The notes under the pieces: model-generated
What the model was told of the DNA's origin: nothing
Databases searched by the model: none
Seen by the model: the letters and a program-made list of their open reading frames with translations, nothing else
NCBI GenBank assembly: GCA_019748155.1
Contig: JAIEPY010000025.1
Location: 1-42,432 of the forward strand
Length of the DNA stretch: 42,432 nt
Reading direction: 5' to 3'
DNA from: Burkholderiales bacterium
Lineage (GTDB): Bacteria; Pseudomonadota; Gammaproteobacteria; Burkholderiales; UBA11063
Shown here: in pieces, positions 1 through 8,273 of the stretch
How positions within the stretch are numbered: position 1 is the stretch's first letter
How the letters are laid out: every line of letters starts with the position of its first letter
Program-made: the position numbers and the translations under genes

Positions 1-60
1 TTTGGGTTTAAAAGTCCAAATGAGATGGTAGCTCAAGAGATTGCCTCTTGGTGCACCTGA
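1..60 (+). CDS. C-terminal end of a DDE/integrase-core type transposase (partial)
   Basis: An open frame enters from the left edge and ends at the TGA at 58-60, giving FGFKSPNEMVAQEIASWCT. The G(F/Y)KSPNE segment resembles the end of integrase-core transposases of IS3/IS30-like elements, which finish with a short '(L/F)G(F/Y)xTPxE(V/M)' region after the last catalytic Glu. No catalytic residue is inside the window. The call rests on this short similarity and on the apparent gene interruption just downstream. The family is uncertain and a different protein tail is possible. Confidence 0.4.
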   Translation, partial: FGFKSPNEMVAQEIASWCT

Positions 61-72
61 TTTCTGCGGATG
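1..72 (+). mobile_element. Right end of an insertion sequence (partial)
   Basis: The transposase-like frame stops at 60. Only about a dozen bases later, at roughly 70-73, the minus-strand P-loop gene resumes normal coding. The likely terminal repeat is therefore the GTGCACCTGATTTCTGCGG segment at about 52-69, overlapping the transposase stop as is common in compact ISs. The other end, the partner repeat and the target duplication lie outside the window, so the boundary is an estimate. Confidence 0.35.
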
Positions 73-183
73 CAAAGAGCTTTTGCCACTACCATTGGTT
101 CCCAATAAAAATACCGCCAGCGGAATATTGTCATAATTTAACTGGATTTGATTAATAATTTCCTGATTAATGATATGATTCAT
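70..183 (-). pseudogene. 5' part of a P-loop NTPase/kinase (zeta-toxin-like) gene, apparently IS-interrupted
   Basis: From the ATG at 183 the minus strand encodes a short helical lead followed by PLAVFLLGTNGSGKSSL (residues 21-37), a Walker A motif of the kind seen in zeta-toxin-like kinases and YjjK/AAA-type NTPases. Such proteins usually continue with a helix after the SSL. Here the frame runs on without a stop to the window edge, but from about residue 38 it only reads the antisense of the putative IS end (HPQKSGAP...). No other domain is visible. The gene starts 20 bp after the aroA stop on the same strand and has only a weak ribosome-binding site, so it was probably co-transcribed with aroA. 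The interruption is an inference from the sudden loss of protein-like sequence and the opposing transposase tail. Confidence 0.4.
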
Positions 184-203
184 AACAATACTCTATTTAA
201 AAT

Positions 204-1511
204 TTAATATACTAAACCATTAAACACATCAAAATAATTAGCAAAAGTTTTGCCGACACACTCATAATTATTAATCACCACTGGAATACCGCCTACTGCC
301 AATAGGGAGAAGCACATTGCCATCCGATGATCATTATAGGTATCAATTGCGATATTTGGCAAAATTTTCGCAGGTGGGATAATAGTAATTGAATCATCAG
401 TATAACTAACCGTGGCACCAACTTTACACAACTCAGTATAAATTGCCAGCAAACGATCGGTTTCTTTGACTTTCCAGCTGGATATTCCATTAATCGTAGT
501 AGTTCCTTGAGCAAATAAAGCTAATACCGCAATCGTCATTGCTACATCCGGCATATCTTCCATATTAACCGTTATCGCGTTTAACTCCTTATGCTGCACT
601 AAAATATACCCATGATGGTACTCAACTTGTGCGCCCATCTGCGCTAATACCTTGGCAAAGTTTTTATCACCCTGCAAGCTATTTTCATCAAGATTATTGA
701 TTCTGGCACTTCCATTCATTGCGCCCATCGCCAAAAAATAGCTGGCAGAGCTGGCATCAGGTTCAACGGTATATTCAATTGCCTGTAAAACTTCGATTGG
801 ATAAATGGTAAAACAATTTTCAGCACTTTCCGCTACTTTAGCACTAAACATTCTGAGTAATGCCAAGGTAATTTCGACATAGGGTTTTGAAATTAATTCA
901 TCATAAATTTTAACCGTAATTTCTCGTTTGAGCTGTGGTAATGCGATTAATAAACCAGTTAAATACTGGCTGGAAATTTTACCACTCAGACTAATTTCAG
1001 CAACTCCATTATCTAAAAATGGACTGGTTTGTAATGGTGGGTAGCCTTCATTCTCTAGACACTCAATTTGACAGCCTAGTTGACGCAATGCATGTACCAA
1101 ATCTTTAATCGGGCGCTCTTTCATCCGCTGGATTCCGGTTAAAACATAACTTCCATCTAGCACCGCTAATAATGCAGTTAAAAAACGGATTGAAGTTCCA
1201 GAGTTGCCCAAAAATAATTCAGCACTGCTAACTGATAATTTACCACCACAACCATGAATTTTATAGCTGGAACAACCATTCGCATCCTGACGAATCTTTT
1301 CGCATTTAATACCCAGTCTATCCAATGCTGCCAACATAAGCTGAACATCCTCGCCGACATCCGGCACATTATGAATGGTACTGACAGCTTGCGCCATTGC
1401 AGCTAGTGGCAAAACACGATTGGCAATACTTTTTGAGCCTGGTAAATCTAAAATTGCATTGATTGATTTAGTACTGGCGGTTAATGGTAAATTTATTTGT
1501 TTATTATTCAT
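204..1511 (-). CDS. aroA: 3-phosphoshikimate 1-carboxyvinyltransferase (EPSP synthase)
   Basis: Sixth step of the shikimate pathway: joins shikimate-3-phosphate and PEP to give EPSP, in the cytoplasm. At 435 aa it is the normal size. Family signatures are LPGSKSIANR (residues 23-32, S3P/PEP-binding Lys), LGNSGTSIRFL (101-111), RMKERPI, KETDRL near 350 and NDHRMAM near 395. The residue matching E. coli Pro101 is Phe110, and the neighbouring residues are Ser107 and Ile108; substitutions at this Pro are known to lower glyphosate sensitivity. ATG start at 1511 with poor Shine-Dalgarno complementarity. The start lies only about 25 nt beyond the T-run of the gyrA terminator, with no clear promoter between, so aroA may depend on read-through. 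Function is confident; inhibitor behaviour is inference. Confidence 0.97.
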   Translation of the reverse strand: MNNKQINLPLTASTKSINAILDLPGSKSIANRVLPLAAMAQAVSTIHNVPDVGEDVQLMLAALDRLGIKCEKIRQDANGCSSYKIHGCGGKLSVSSAELFLGNSGTSIRFLTALLAVLDGSYVLTGIQRMKERPIKDLVHALRQLGCQIECLENEGYPPLQTSPFLDNGVAEISLSGKISSQYLTGLLIALPQLKREITVKIYDELISKPYVEITLALLRMFSAKVAESAENCFTIYPIEVLQAIEYTVEPDASSASYFLAMGAMNGSARINNLDENSLQGDKNFAKVLAQMGAQVEYHHGYILVQHKELNAITVNMEDMPDVAMTIAVLALFAQGTTTINGISSWKVKETDRLLAIYTELCKVGATVSYTDDSITIIPPAKILPNIAIDTYNDHRMAMCFSLLAVGGIPVVINNYECVGKTFANYFDVFNGLVY

Positions 1512-1535
1512 ATTCTTGATTCTTAAAAATTTGAT

Positions 1536-1579
1536 AAAAAAAGGTTGGCTTGAATTAACTTAACTCAAAAAACCAACCT
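1536..1579 (-). terminator. Rho-independent terminator of gyrA
   Basis: On the minus strand AGGTTGG (1579-1573) pairs with CCAACCT (1548-1542), followed by a run of T (1542-1536). The long loop contains a second near-palindrome, TTGAGTTAA/TTAATTCAA. It lies 26 bp after the gyrA stop and immediately before aroA. Confidence 0.8.
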
Positions 1580-1605
1580 CACAATTTATAGATTAATAAA
1601 TGTGG

Positions 1606-4197
1606 CTAGACTTCCGCCTCTCCACTGTCAGAATCGTCGTCAACTTCAGTTTCAATTACTTTTTCGAGATCAACCAATTTTTCATCTTTACCAAGATCAA
1701 TTAGTTTAACCCCTTGTGCTGAACGACCTGTTTCACGGATACTATCTACTTTGGTACGAATTAACACACCACCAGTAGTAATCAGCATGATTTCATCATC
1801 ATCAGAGACAAGCTTAGCTGCAACTAATTTACCATTACGTACTGACTCACCAATTGCTTTAACGCCTTGGGTACCACGTGATGCTAGACGATACTCTTCA
1901 ACTGTAGTACGTTTACCGTAGCCATTTTCAGTCGCGGTTAGTACATTGGCTTTAATATCATCAGTCGTGAGTAATGCAACTACTTTACAACCATTACCTA
2001 GTTTAATTCCTTTAACTCCACGTGCCTGACGACCCATGCCACGGACTTCTTCTTCATTAAAACGCACCGCTTTACCACCATCCGAGAAGATCATAATTTC
2101 ACGTTTACCATCAGTTAAATCAACTCCGGCTAAACGATCGCCCTCATCAAGATTAATCGCAATAATTCCACGACTATTTGGACGAGCAAATGCCGCCAAA
2201 TCAGTTTTTTTCACGATACCTTGCTCAGTTACCATAAAGATAAATTGATCTTCGCTAAATTCTTTTACCGGCAGAATATTAGTGATTTTCTCATCAACTT
2301 GTAATGGCAATAGATTAACAATCGGACGACCGCGAGTAGTACGGCTACCTTCTGGTAAATTATATACTTTAAGCCAATACATCCGACCAAGAGTAGAGAA
2401 GCACAGTACATAATCATGGGTATGCGCAACAAATAGATTTTGAATAAAATCATCTTCACGGGTTGAGGCTGCAGTTTTACCACGTCCGCCACGTTTTTGC
2501 GTGCGATATTCTTCTACTGCCTGAGTTTTAACATAACCTTCTTTGGATAAAGTTACAACCATATCACGAGGCTTAATTAAATCTTCCATATCAATATCAG
2601 CAGAATCATACTGAATCTCAGAACGGCGTTTATCACCAAACTGCTGTTTGATTGCTGCTAGCTCATCCGCGATAATTAAATTCACTCGTTTTGGTGTATT
2701 TAGGATATCCAACAAATCAACAATCGTATCCATTACATCTTGATATTCTTTGGTAATTTTCTCTTGTTCTAAACCAGTCAAGCGTTGCAATTGCATCTCT
2801 AAAATTGCTTGTGACTGAGCATCGGATAAGAAGTAATCTTTACCATGCAGACCAAATTGAGGCTCAAGATTATCTGGACGAACCTGTACTATATCTACAC
2901 GTTCCATCATTGCCAATACCAAACTTGATTCCCAGCTGCGTTCCATTAAGCGGGTTTTAGCTTCCGGACGCGTCATCGAAGTTTTGATAATTGCAATCAT
3001 CTCATCAACATTGGCTAAAGCAACTGCCAAGCCTTCTAAAGTATGTCCACGTTCTTTGGCTTTACGTAATTCAAATACAGTACGCCGCGTAACGACTTCA
3101 CGCCGATGATAGATAAACTCTTCTAAGATTGATTTAAGATTTAGTAAGCGAGGTTGATTATTAACCAACGCCACCATATTAATCCCAAAACTATCCTGCA
3201 TTTGAGTCATTTTGTAGAGATTATTTAAAATTACGCTGGCATTTTCACCACGCCGCAATTCAATCGCCACCCGCATCCCTGATTTATCTGATTCATCACG
3301 GATTTCGCTGATACCTTCGACGATTTTTTCTTTTACTAACTCACCGATACGTTCACATAATTTAGCTTTATTCACTTGGTACGGTAATTCATCAATAATA
3401 ATTGCCTGACGATCTTTACCGATATCTTCAAAATGGGTTCGCGCGCGCATCACTACCCGACCACGTCCGGTTTTATAACCCTGATGAATATCTTTAATTC
3501 CAAAGATAATCCCAGCCGTCGGAAAATCCGGAGCAGGAATAATTTCAATTAATTCATCTAAAGTAATTTCTGGATTATCTAAGATTGCCGAACAAGCATC
3601 AACTACTTCACTCAGATTATGTGGTGGCATATTAGTTGCCATACCCACCGCAATCCCGGTAGTTCCATTAATTAATAAATTGGGAATTCGCGTAGGCATT
3701 ACCAATGGCTCATGCTCAGAACCATCATAGTTAGGACCAAAATTAACCGTTTCTTTATCCAGATCGGCAATCATTTCATGCGCAATTTTAGACATCCGGA
3801 TCTCGGTATAACGCATCGCTGCTGGTGAATCACCATCAACTGAACCGAAATTCCCTTGTCCATCCACTAGCATATAGCGAAGTGAGAAATCCTGAGCCAT
3901 CCGGACTATCGTATCATAAACGGCAGTATCACCATGTGGATGATACTTACCGATTACATCCCCGACAATACGCGCTGATTTTTTATAAGGTTTATTCCAG
4001 TCGTTGGATAATTCATGCATCGCAAATAATACCCGGCGATGCACCGGTTTCAATCCGTCGCGGACATCAGGCAGCGCCCGTCCGACAATTACACTCATAG
4101 CATATTCGATATACGATTGCTTCATTTCCTCTTCAATGTTGATATTTACAACTTCACGGGCAAATGAAGGAATCAAAGTCGTCAGATCATTGTTCAT
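1606..4197 (-). CDS. gyrA: DNA gyrase subunit A
   Basis: Breakage-reunion subunit of DNA gyrase (GyrA2GyrB2), introducing negative supercoils. 863 aa from the ATG at 4197, chosen because AAAAGG lies just upstream at normal spacing; a TTG five codons earlier lacks such a site. Motifs: the winged-helix/tower start ([20 protein letters not shown]), the quinolone-pocket helix [12 protein letters not shown] with Thr91 and Asp95, catalytic Tyr130 in AAMRYTEIR, and the gyrase-specific GyrA box KRGGRGK that separates it from ParC. Six C-terminal beta-pinwheel blades follow, then an acidic tail. Thr91 stands where E. coli has Ser83 and Neisseria has Ser91. The gene is monocistronic by structure: a terminator on each side and its own extended -10 promoter. 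Confidence 0.98.
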   Translation of the reverse strand: MNNDLTTLIPSFAREVVNINIEEEMKQSYIEYAMSVIVGRALPDVRDGLKPVHRRVLFAMHELSNDWNKPYKKSARIVGDVIGKYHPHGDTAVYDTIVRMAQDFSLRYMLVDGQGNFGSVDGDSPAAMRYTEIRMSKIAHEMIADLDKETVNFGPNYDGSEHEPLVMPTRIPNLLINGTTGIAVGMATNMPPHNLSEVVDACSAILDNPEITLDELIEIIPAPDFPTAGIIFGIKDIHQGYKTGRGRVVMRARTHFEDIGKDRQAIIIDELPYQVNKAKLCERIGELVKEKIVEGISEIRDESDKSGMRVAIELRRGENASVILNNLYKMTQMQDSFGINMVALVNNQPRLLNLKSILEEFIYHRREVVTRRTVFELRKAKERGHTLEGLAVALANVDEMIAIIKTSMTRPEAKTRLMERSWESSLVLAMMERVDIVQVRPDNLEPQFGLHGKDYFLSDAQSQAILEMQLQRLTGLEQEKITKEYQDVMDTIVDLLDILNTPKRVNLIIADELAAIKQQFGDKRRSEIQYDSADIDMEDLIKPRDMVVTLSKEGYVKTQAVEEYRTQKRGGRGKTAASTREDDFIQNLFVAHTHDYVLCFSTLGRMYWLKVYNLPEGSRTTRGRPIVNLLPLQVDEKITNILPVKEFSEDQFIFMVTEQGIVKKTDLAAFARPNSRGIIAINLDEGDRLAGVDLTDGKREIMIFSDGGKAVRFNEEEVRGMGRQARGVKGIKLGNGCKVVALLTTDDIKANVLTATENGYGKRTTVEEYRLASRGTQGVKAIGESVRNGKLVAAKLVSDDDEIMLITTGGVLIRTKVDSIRETGRSAQGVKLIDLGKDEKLVDLEKVIETEVDDDSDSGEAEV

Positions 4198-4233
4198 GTG
4201 TAACCTTTTCAATTTAGTCGAAATTAATCGTGT

Positions 4234-4242
4234 ATTTTACCA
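4234..4242 (-). promoter_or_regulatory. Extended -10 promoter of gyrA
   Basis: The minus strand reads TATGGTAAAAT, i.e. TG-N-TAAAAT, about 37 bp upstream of the gyrA ATG and just after the upstream terminator. The -35 region is weak, as expected for an extended -10 promoter. Confidence 0.5.
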
Positions 4243-4254
4243 TATTTAGCGCAT

Positions 4255-4299
4255 AAAATGAGAATAAGCATAGGATATCCCTATGCTTATTCTCATTTT
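4255..4299 (-). terminator. Terminator hairpin between deaD-like gene and gyrA
   Basis: A perfect 20-bp inverted repeat: AAAATGAGAATAAGCATAGG (4255-4274), a 5-nt loop, and its complement (4280-4299). On the minus strand the stem ends in TTTT. It starts 13 bp after the helicase stop, so it terminates the helicase transcript. The symmetric A/T ends could also work in the other direction. Confidence 0.85.
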
Positions 4300-4312
4300 G
4301 AATCAATCAAGC

Positions 4313-5869
4313 TTAACTTTTGGCAACTTCAACCATTTTTTTATTCTTTTGGTTTAATTTACGCATAATAATTTCTGCTTCATCCAAAGGCACCGTGATA
4401 AAAGAGAATTTCTCTAAAATCCGGATATCACGCACTTTACGCCCTGGAATTTTGCAACTTTGGTGCAATACATCCAATAAGGCACGTGGATTCATGCCAT
4501 CAACTTTACCTAAAGTCACGAATAATTTCACATTATCACCGGATACTGCACTGCGATTTTGTTCGATTTTAGCATAGCTCTCTTCTAAGAACTCATCTTG
4601 GTACTGATGACGCAACAATGCAGCAATAACCGCCTGTGGATCATTATCACCCAAAATTCGTTTAGCCAGTGCATTATAGCTATTGAAATCGCTCTCAGCA
4701 ATAATCTCACCCAAGCAAGCTTGTAAATACTCTTCTTTGGCTTTAATAATATCTTTAATTTGTGGAACATCTTGCTTTTTAATATCGGCTTTAGCAACTT
4801 TTTTGATGATCCCTAAACGCGACATTTCTCTTGGTGTAACAAAAGTAATTGCAATACCTTTTTGACCAGCACGACCAGTACGACCAATCCGATGCACATA
4901 TGATTCAGCTTCTTGAGGCATTGAGTAATTAATCACGTGAGTTAGATTATTAACATCAATTCCGCGTGCCGCAACATCGGTGGCAACCAAAATATTTACA
5001 ATTTTTTCTTTAAATTCAGCCAAAGTTTTGGTACGTTGCGATTGAGTAATATCACCATGCAAACAATCTACCGCATAGCTACGATTTTTTAAATGCTTGG
5101 TAACTTCATCAACCTCAACCTTAGTACGGCAGAAAATAATTCCATAAAAATCTTGTTCAAAATCTAAAACCCGGCATAGTGCTTCAAATTTATCACCTTC
5201 ACGAACTTCAAAATAAATTTGTTCGGTAAGTTTGGTGGTTAATTCTTTATTTTCAACTTTCAAAGTTTTGAATTTACCCATGTATTTTTTGGCAATTTGC
5301 AAAATTGAACTAGGCATAGTAGCCGAGAAAAACAACATATTTTTCTCTTGATTAGTTGTTTGTAAGATGTGTTCGATATCTTCAACAAAACCCATATTCA
5401 ACATTTCATCAGCTTCATCTAAAACGAAAAATTCTAAATTACTAAAATTCAAAACTTTACGCTCCATCAAATCCATAATCCGTCCAGGAGTACCAACGAT
5501 AATATCGCTACCCTTACGCACATTACGTACTTGTTGTTCAATTGAAGCACCACCATAAACCGCAGAAACTCGCAAATCACGTTTACCGATCAAAGAATAC
5601 ATTTCTTCACATACCTGAATAGCTAACTCACGGGTTGGTGTTAACACTACCGCCTTGATTGAACCATCTTTAGTAATACTCTCGATAATAGGAATCGAAA
5701 ACGCGGCGGTTTTACCAGTTCCGGTTTGCGCTTGTCCAATAATATTGGCTTTTTCACGTAAAAATTCAGGGATAACTAATGCTTGAATGGGACTAGGACT
5801 GGTAAAACCTTTTTCTGCCAAGGCGGCAACCATTTCTTCACTTAAATTAAAATCATTAAAACTACTCAT
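4313..5869 (-). CDS. deaD: DEAD-box ATP-dependent RNA helicase, DeaD/CsdA type
   Basis: RNA-dependent ATPase that unwinds short RNA duplexes in ribosome assembly, mRNA decay and cold adaptation. 518 aa with all helicase blocks in order: Q motif (F6, Q29), AQTGTGKT (47-54), PTRELA, GTPGR, DEAD (about 151-154), SAT, the HGDITQ block, ATDVAARGID and HRIGRTGRAG. After the two RecA lobes comes a linker and a DbpA/CsdA-type RNA-binding domain (VKLFVTLGKVDGMNPRALL... FSFITVP). This separates it from RhlE/SrmB, which have basic tails. It is shorter than E. coli DeaD (629 aa) because the low-complexity C-terminus is missing. ATG start with GAAAGGA upstream. Flanked by terminators on both sides, so probably a single-gene unit. 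Confidence 0.9.
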   Translation of the reverse strand: MSSFNDFNLSEEMVAALAEKGFTSPSPIQALVIPEFLREKANIIGQAQTGTGKTAAFSIPIIESITKDGSIKAVVLTPTRELAIQVCEEMYSLIGKRDLRVSAVYGGASIEQQVRNVRKGSDIIVGTPGRIMDLMERKVLNFSNLEFFVLDEADEMLNMGFVEDIEHILQTTNQEKNMLFFSATMPSSILQIAKKYMGKFKTLKVENKELTTKLTEQIYFEVREGDKFEALCRVLDFEQDFYGIIFCRTKVEVDEVTKHLKNRSYAVDCLHGDITQSQRTKTLAEFKEKIVNILVATDVAARGIDVNNLTHVINYSMPQEAESYVHRIGRTGRAGQKGIAITFVTPREMSRLGIIKKVAKADIKKQDVPQIKDIIKAKEEYLQACLGEIIAESDFNSYNALAKRILGDNDPQAVIAALLRHQYQDEFLEESYAKIEQNRSAVSGDNVKLFVTLGKVDGMNPRALLDVLHQSCKIPGRKVRDIRILEKFSFITVPLDEAEIIMRKLNQKNKKMVEVAKS

Positions 5870-5995
5870 TTATACTTTCCTTTCTGAGCGTGCACTATTT
5901 TGTTCACAATTAAACAAAATAACGCGGATTAAGTATCAACAACACTGCAGAAAGAAACTCCAACAGAGCCATATTTACTCATTTCTTAAAAACAC

Positions 5996-6025
5996 AAAAA
6001 ACAGGCTGTATTCAAACCGCCTGTT
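5996..6025 (-). terminator. Rho-independent terminator after the SDR gene
   Basis: On the minus strand AACAGGC (6025-6019), a 12-nt loop, GCCTGTT (6006-6000), then TTTTG. It closes the glmU / OMF / SDR transcription unit 38 bp after the SDR stop. Confidence 0.75.
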
Positions 6026-6063
6026 ACGATAAAAATCTTCTCAAACTAAAAACAACAATATAC

Positions 6064-6837
6064 TTATTGTCTATGGATTTTAGTCGCACGCGACTGCGCT
6101 CCAGCTAAAATTAAACTTTCCGCTAAATTAACATGTTTTGGCAAATTGGCATTATAGACAATCAGTTCCGCAACATCACTCGCCTGCAACGGCTCAAAAC
6201 CCTGATATACCGAATCAGCACGTGATTTATCACCATGAAAACGCACCTGACTAAATTCAGTATTCACCGCACCTGGCAAAATCTCGCTGACTTTAATCCC
6301 ATGCTCAACCATTTCCTCACGCAAGCTTTGACTAATTGCATGCACTGCATGCTTAGTTGCACAATAAACGCCACCCTTAGCATAGGATTCAACACCGGCA
6401 ACCGAGCCAATGGTAATAATATGCCCAAATCCCTGCTTAACCATTTTCTTGGCAATAATGCGTAAGACTGCTAAAAAACCTTTAATATTGGTATCAATCA
6501 TGGTTTCCCAATTATTGACATCATCTTCAACAAACACATCCAAACCTAGCGCCAGACCCGCATTATTCACCAAAATATTAATCTGCTCGATTGCATCAGG
6601 TAAATGCCCAAGTGCGGTTGCAACTTGTTTGGAATTGGTAACATCCATGCCAATTGCAAAGGCTTTGATTGAATACTGAGCAATTAACTCACCTTTAAGC
6701 TCTTCCAAGCGATCAACTCGCCGTGCAGCAAGGATCAGATTAGCACCCATTTTGGCAAATTCAATTGCACAAGCTCTACCTATTCCAGAGCTTGCGCCAG
6801 TAATCAATACCGTTTTACCTGCTATACGATTTTGCAT
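6064..6837 (-). CDS. Short-chain dehydrogenase, YdfG-like (NADP-dependent 3-hydroxy acid dehydrogenase family)
   Basis: Classical SDR of 257 aa with a Rossmann fold. TGASSGIG (residues 14-21) binds the nucleotide, the AARR segment near 38-41 suggests NADP(H), NNAG is near 91-94, and the catalytic Ser-Tyr-Lys set sits in IGSVAG...VYCATKHA (about 142-160). Overall pattern and length match YdfG (248 aa), which oxidises L-allo-threonine, serine and 3-hydroxypropionate and reduces malonic semialdehyde. The exact substrate cannot be read from sequence. ATG at 6837 is preceded by AAGGAAG. It begins 15 bp after the OMF lipoprotein gene, so it is probably the last cistron of the glmU unit; no functional link with glmU is obvious. 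Confidence 0.8.
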   Translation of the reverse strand: MQNRIAGKTVLITGASSGIGRACAIEFAKMGANLILAARRVDRLEELKGELIAQYSIKAFAIGMDVTNSKQVATALGHLPDAIEQINILVNNAGLALGLDVFVEDDVNNWETMIDTNIKGFLAVLRIIAKKMVKQGFGHIITIGSVAGVESYAKGGVYCATKHAVHAISQSLREEMVEHGIKVSEILPGAVNTEFSQVRFHGDKSRADSVYQGFEPLQASDVAELIVYNANLPKHVNLAESLILAGAQSRATKIHRQ

Positions 6838-6852
6838 TTAGTTACTTCCTTA

Positions 6853-8265
6853 TCAATCCCAATCGTGACCATCACCAAACTTAATAGTGCTTTCATAATT
6901 TTTGTAAGCATAACCGCCACCGAGATCCTGATACAATTGAACTATCGTACCTAACTGTTGTAACTTACTTTGCTGTACTACCAAGGCCGCCTGATCCATA
7001 GTTACGGCATTTTGCAACAACTGAGGCTTGCTATATAAACCTTGAGTAAAGCTTGATTCTGCCAAGGTATAACCAAGTTTGGTAGCGCCGTAAGCTTTAA
7101 TTTGCGTATCCATACTTACCGTTAATTGATCATGAGCTGACAAATCATTATCTACTGCCGCAAAAGCAGAACGGACAATTTGTAGATAATTATAATACGC
7201 TGCATAGTATTGACCTTTAGCCGCTTCAATCTGACCATAAATTCCAAAATTCAAGATTGGCATAGTAACCGCCGCATTTTGTACCCAATAATCAGTACCA
7301 ACACCAAATAAACCACTTAAGGAACTTGCTGCCGTACCACCTTGACCAGTCAAGCTAATTGTTGGGAAGAACATCGAGGTTGCAACTCCAATATTCGCAT
7401 TAGCTGCAATTAATTGTTGTTCAGCTTGCTGCACATCCGGACGATTACGTAATACCGTAGATGGTAGATTAGTTGGAATCACTCCATAGCTGTTAATTTG
7501 CATGAATTTAAGACCACGGGTAACATCACCAGGATTTTCATTCAAGAGTACGCGTAGTGCATTACGAGAAGCGACAATATTATTTTTGATAATTGGGACT
7601 TGTGCCAATGCTGAATCATATTGTTGTTCATAGGTTTGTACTTGATACAGGGATAATAGACCTTCTTTGTATTCTATTTTAGAGAACTCTAGTAATGCTT
7701 TTAGATCTCTTACTAATTGTTCCTGAAGTTGTAATTGGTAATCTTGTCCGAGCAAGGTAAAATACCCGGTAGCAACCTGACTAATTACACTCAAACGCAC
7801 GGTGTCTTTAGCTGCGCGAACTGCTTGATAATTAGCTTCAGCGTATTGTTGTGAACGAATTTGCTGGAACACATTTAATGAGTAGCTCGGTAAACCAGCA
7901 AAATTATACCCTTGACCGATAAATGATCTATTGGAGTAAGAACCTGTAGCATTACCAGTTGGAATCCATGCGAATTGAACCTGACGTAACTGACCTTGAG
8001 CTGCCACAATATTACCAATTGCATTTTGGATATTATTATTGTTTTTAAGAGCACTCTCAATTAAACTATCTAAAACTGGATCTTTAAATGATTTCCACCA
8101 TGCCATCGCTGGTAAATTAGCACTCTCAGTTACCGCTAGTGTATCACGGCTTGGAAAACTCTTAGGATTATTTGTATTTGGCTGAGAATAAGTTGGACCA
8201 AATAAGCCACAACCACCCACCGCTGATGCTAATACCACCAAACAAGTTAAATTCTTAATCCGCAT
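6853..8265 (-). CDS. Outer-membrane efflux lipoprotein, TolC/NodT family
   Basis: 470-aa outer-membrane factor of tripartite RND/MFS efflux systems. It has a lipoprotein signal with lipobox VGGC (Cys19), the AWWKSFKDPVLDSLI segment typical of NodT-family factors after the signal, and two internally repeated coiled-coil/beta units (LLALN-like 'NNNNIQNAIGNIVAAQGQLR' and 'RPDVQQAEQQLIAANANIGVA'), as in OprM/CusC. The C-terminus is short. No inner-membrane pump or periplasmic adaptor is adjacent: the gene lies 8 bp after glmU and 15 bp before an SDR gene. It therefore probably serves pumps encoded elsewhere. RBS AGGAG precedes the ATG. The family call is firm; transported compounds are unknown. 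Confidence 0.9.
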   Translation of the reverse strand: MRIKNLTCLVVLASAVGGCGLFGPTYSQPNTNNPKSFPSRDTLAVTESANLPAMAWWKSFKDPVLDSLIESALKNNNNIQNAIGNIVAAQGQLRQVQFAWIPTGNATGSYSNRSFIGQGYNFAGLPSYSLNVFQQIRSQQYAEANYQAVRAAKDTVRLSVISQVATGYFTLLGQDYQLQLQEQLVRDLKALLEFSKIEYKEGLLSLYQVQTYEQQYDSALAQVPIIKNNIVASRNALRVLLNENPGDVTRGLKFMQINSYGVIPTNLPSTVLRNRPDVQQAEQQLIAANANIGVATSMFFPTISLTGQGGTAASSLSGLFGVGTDYWVQNAAVTMPILNFGIYGQIEAAKGQYYAAYYNYLQIVRSAFAAVDNDLSAHDQLTVSMDTQIKAYGATKLGYTLAESSFTQGLYSKPQLLQNAVTMDQAALVVQQSKLQQLGTIVQLYQDLGGGYAYKNYESTIKFGDGHDWD

Positions 8266-8273
8266 AGCTACTC

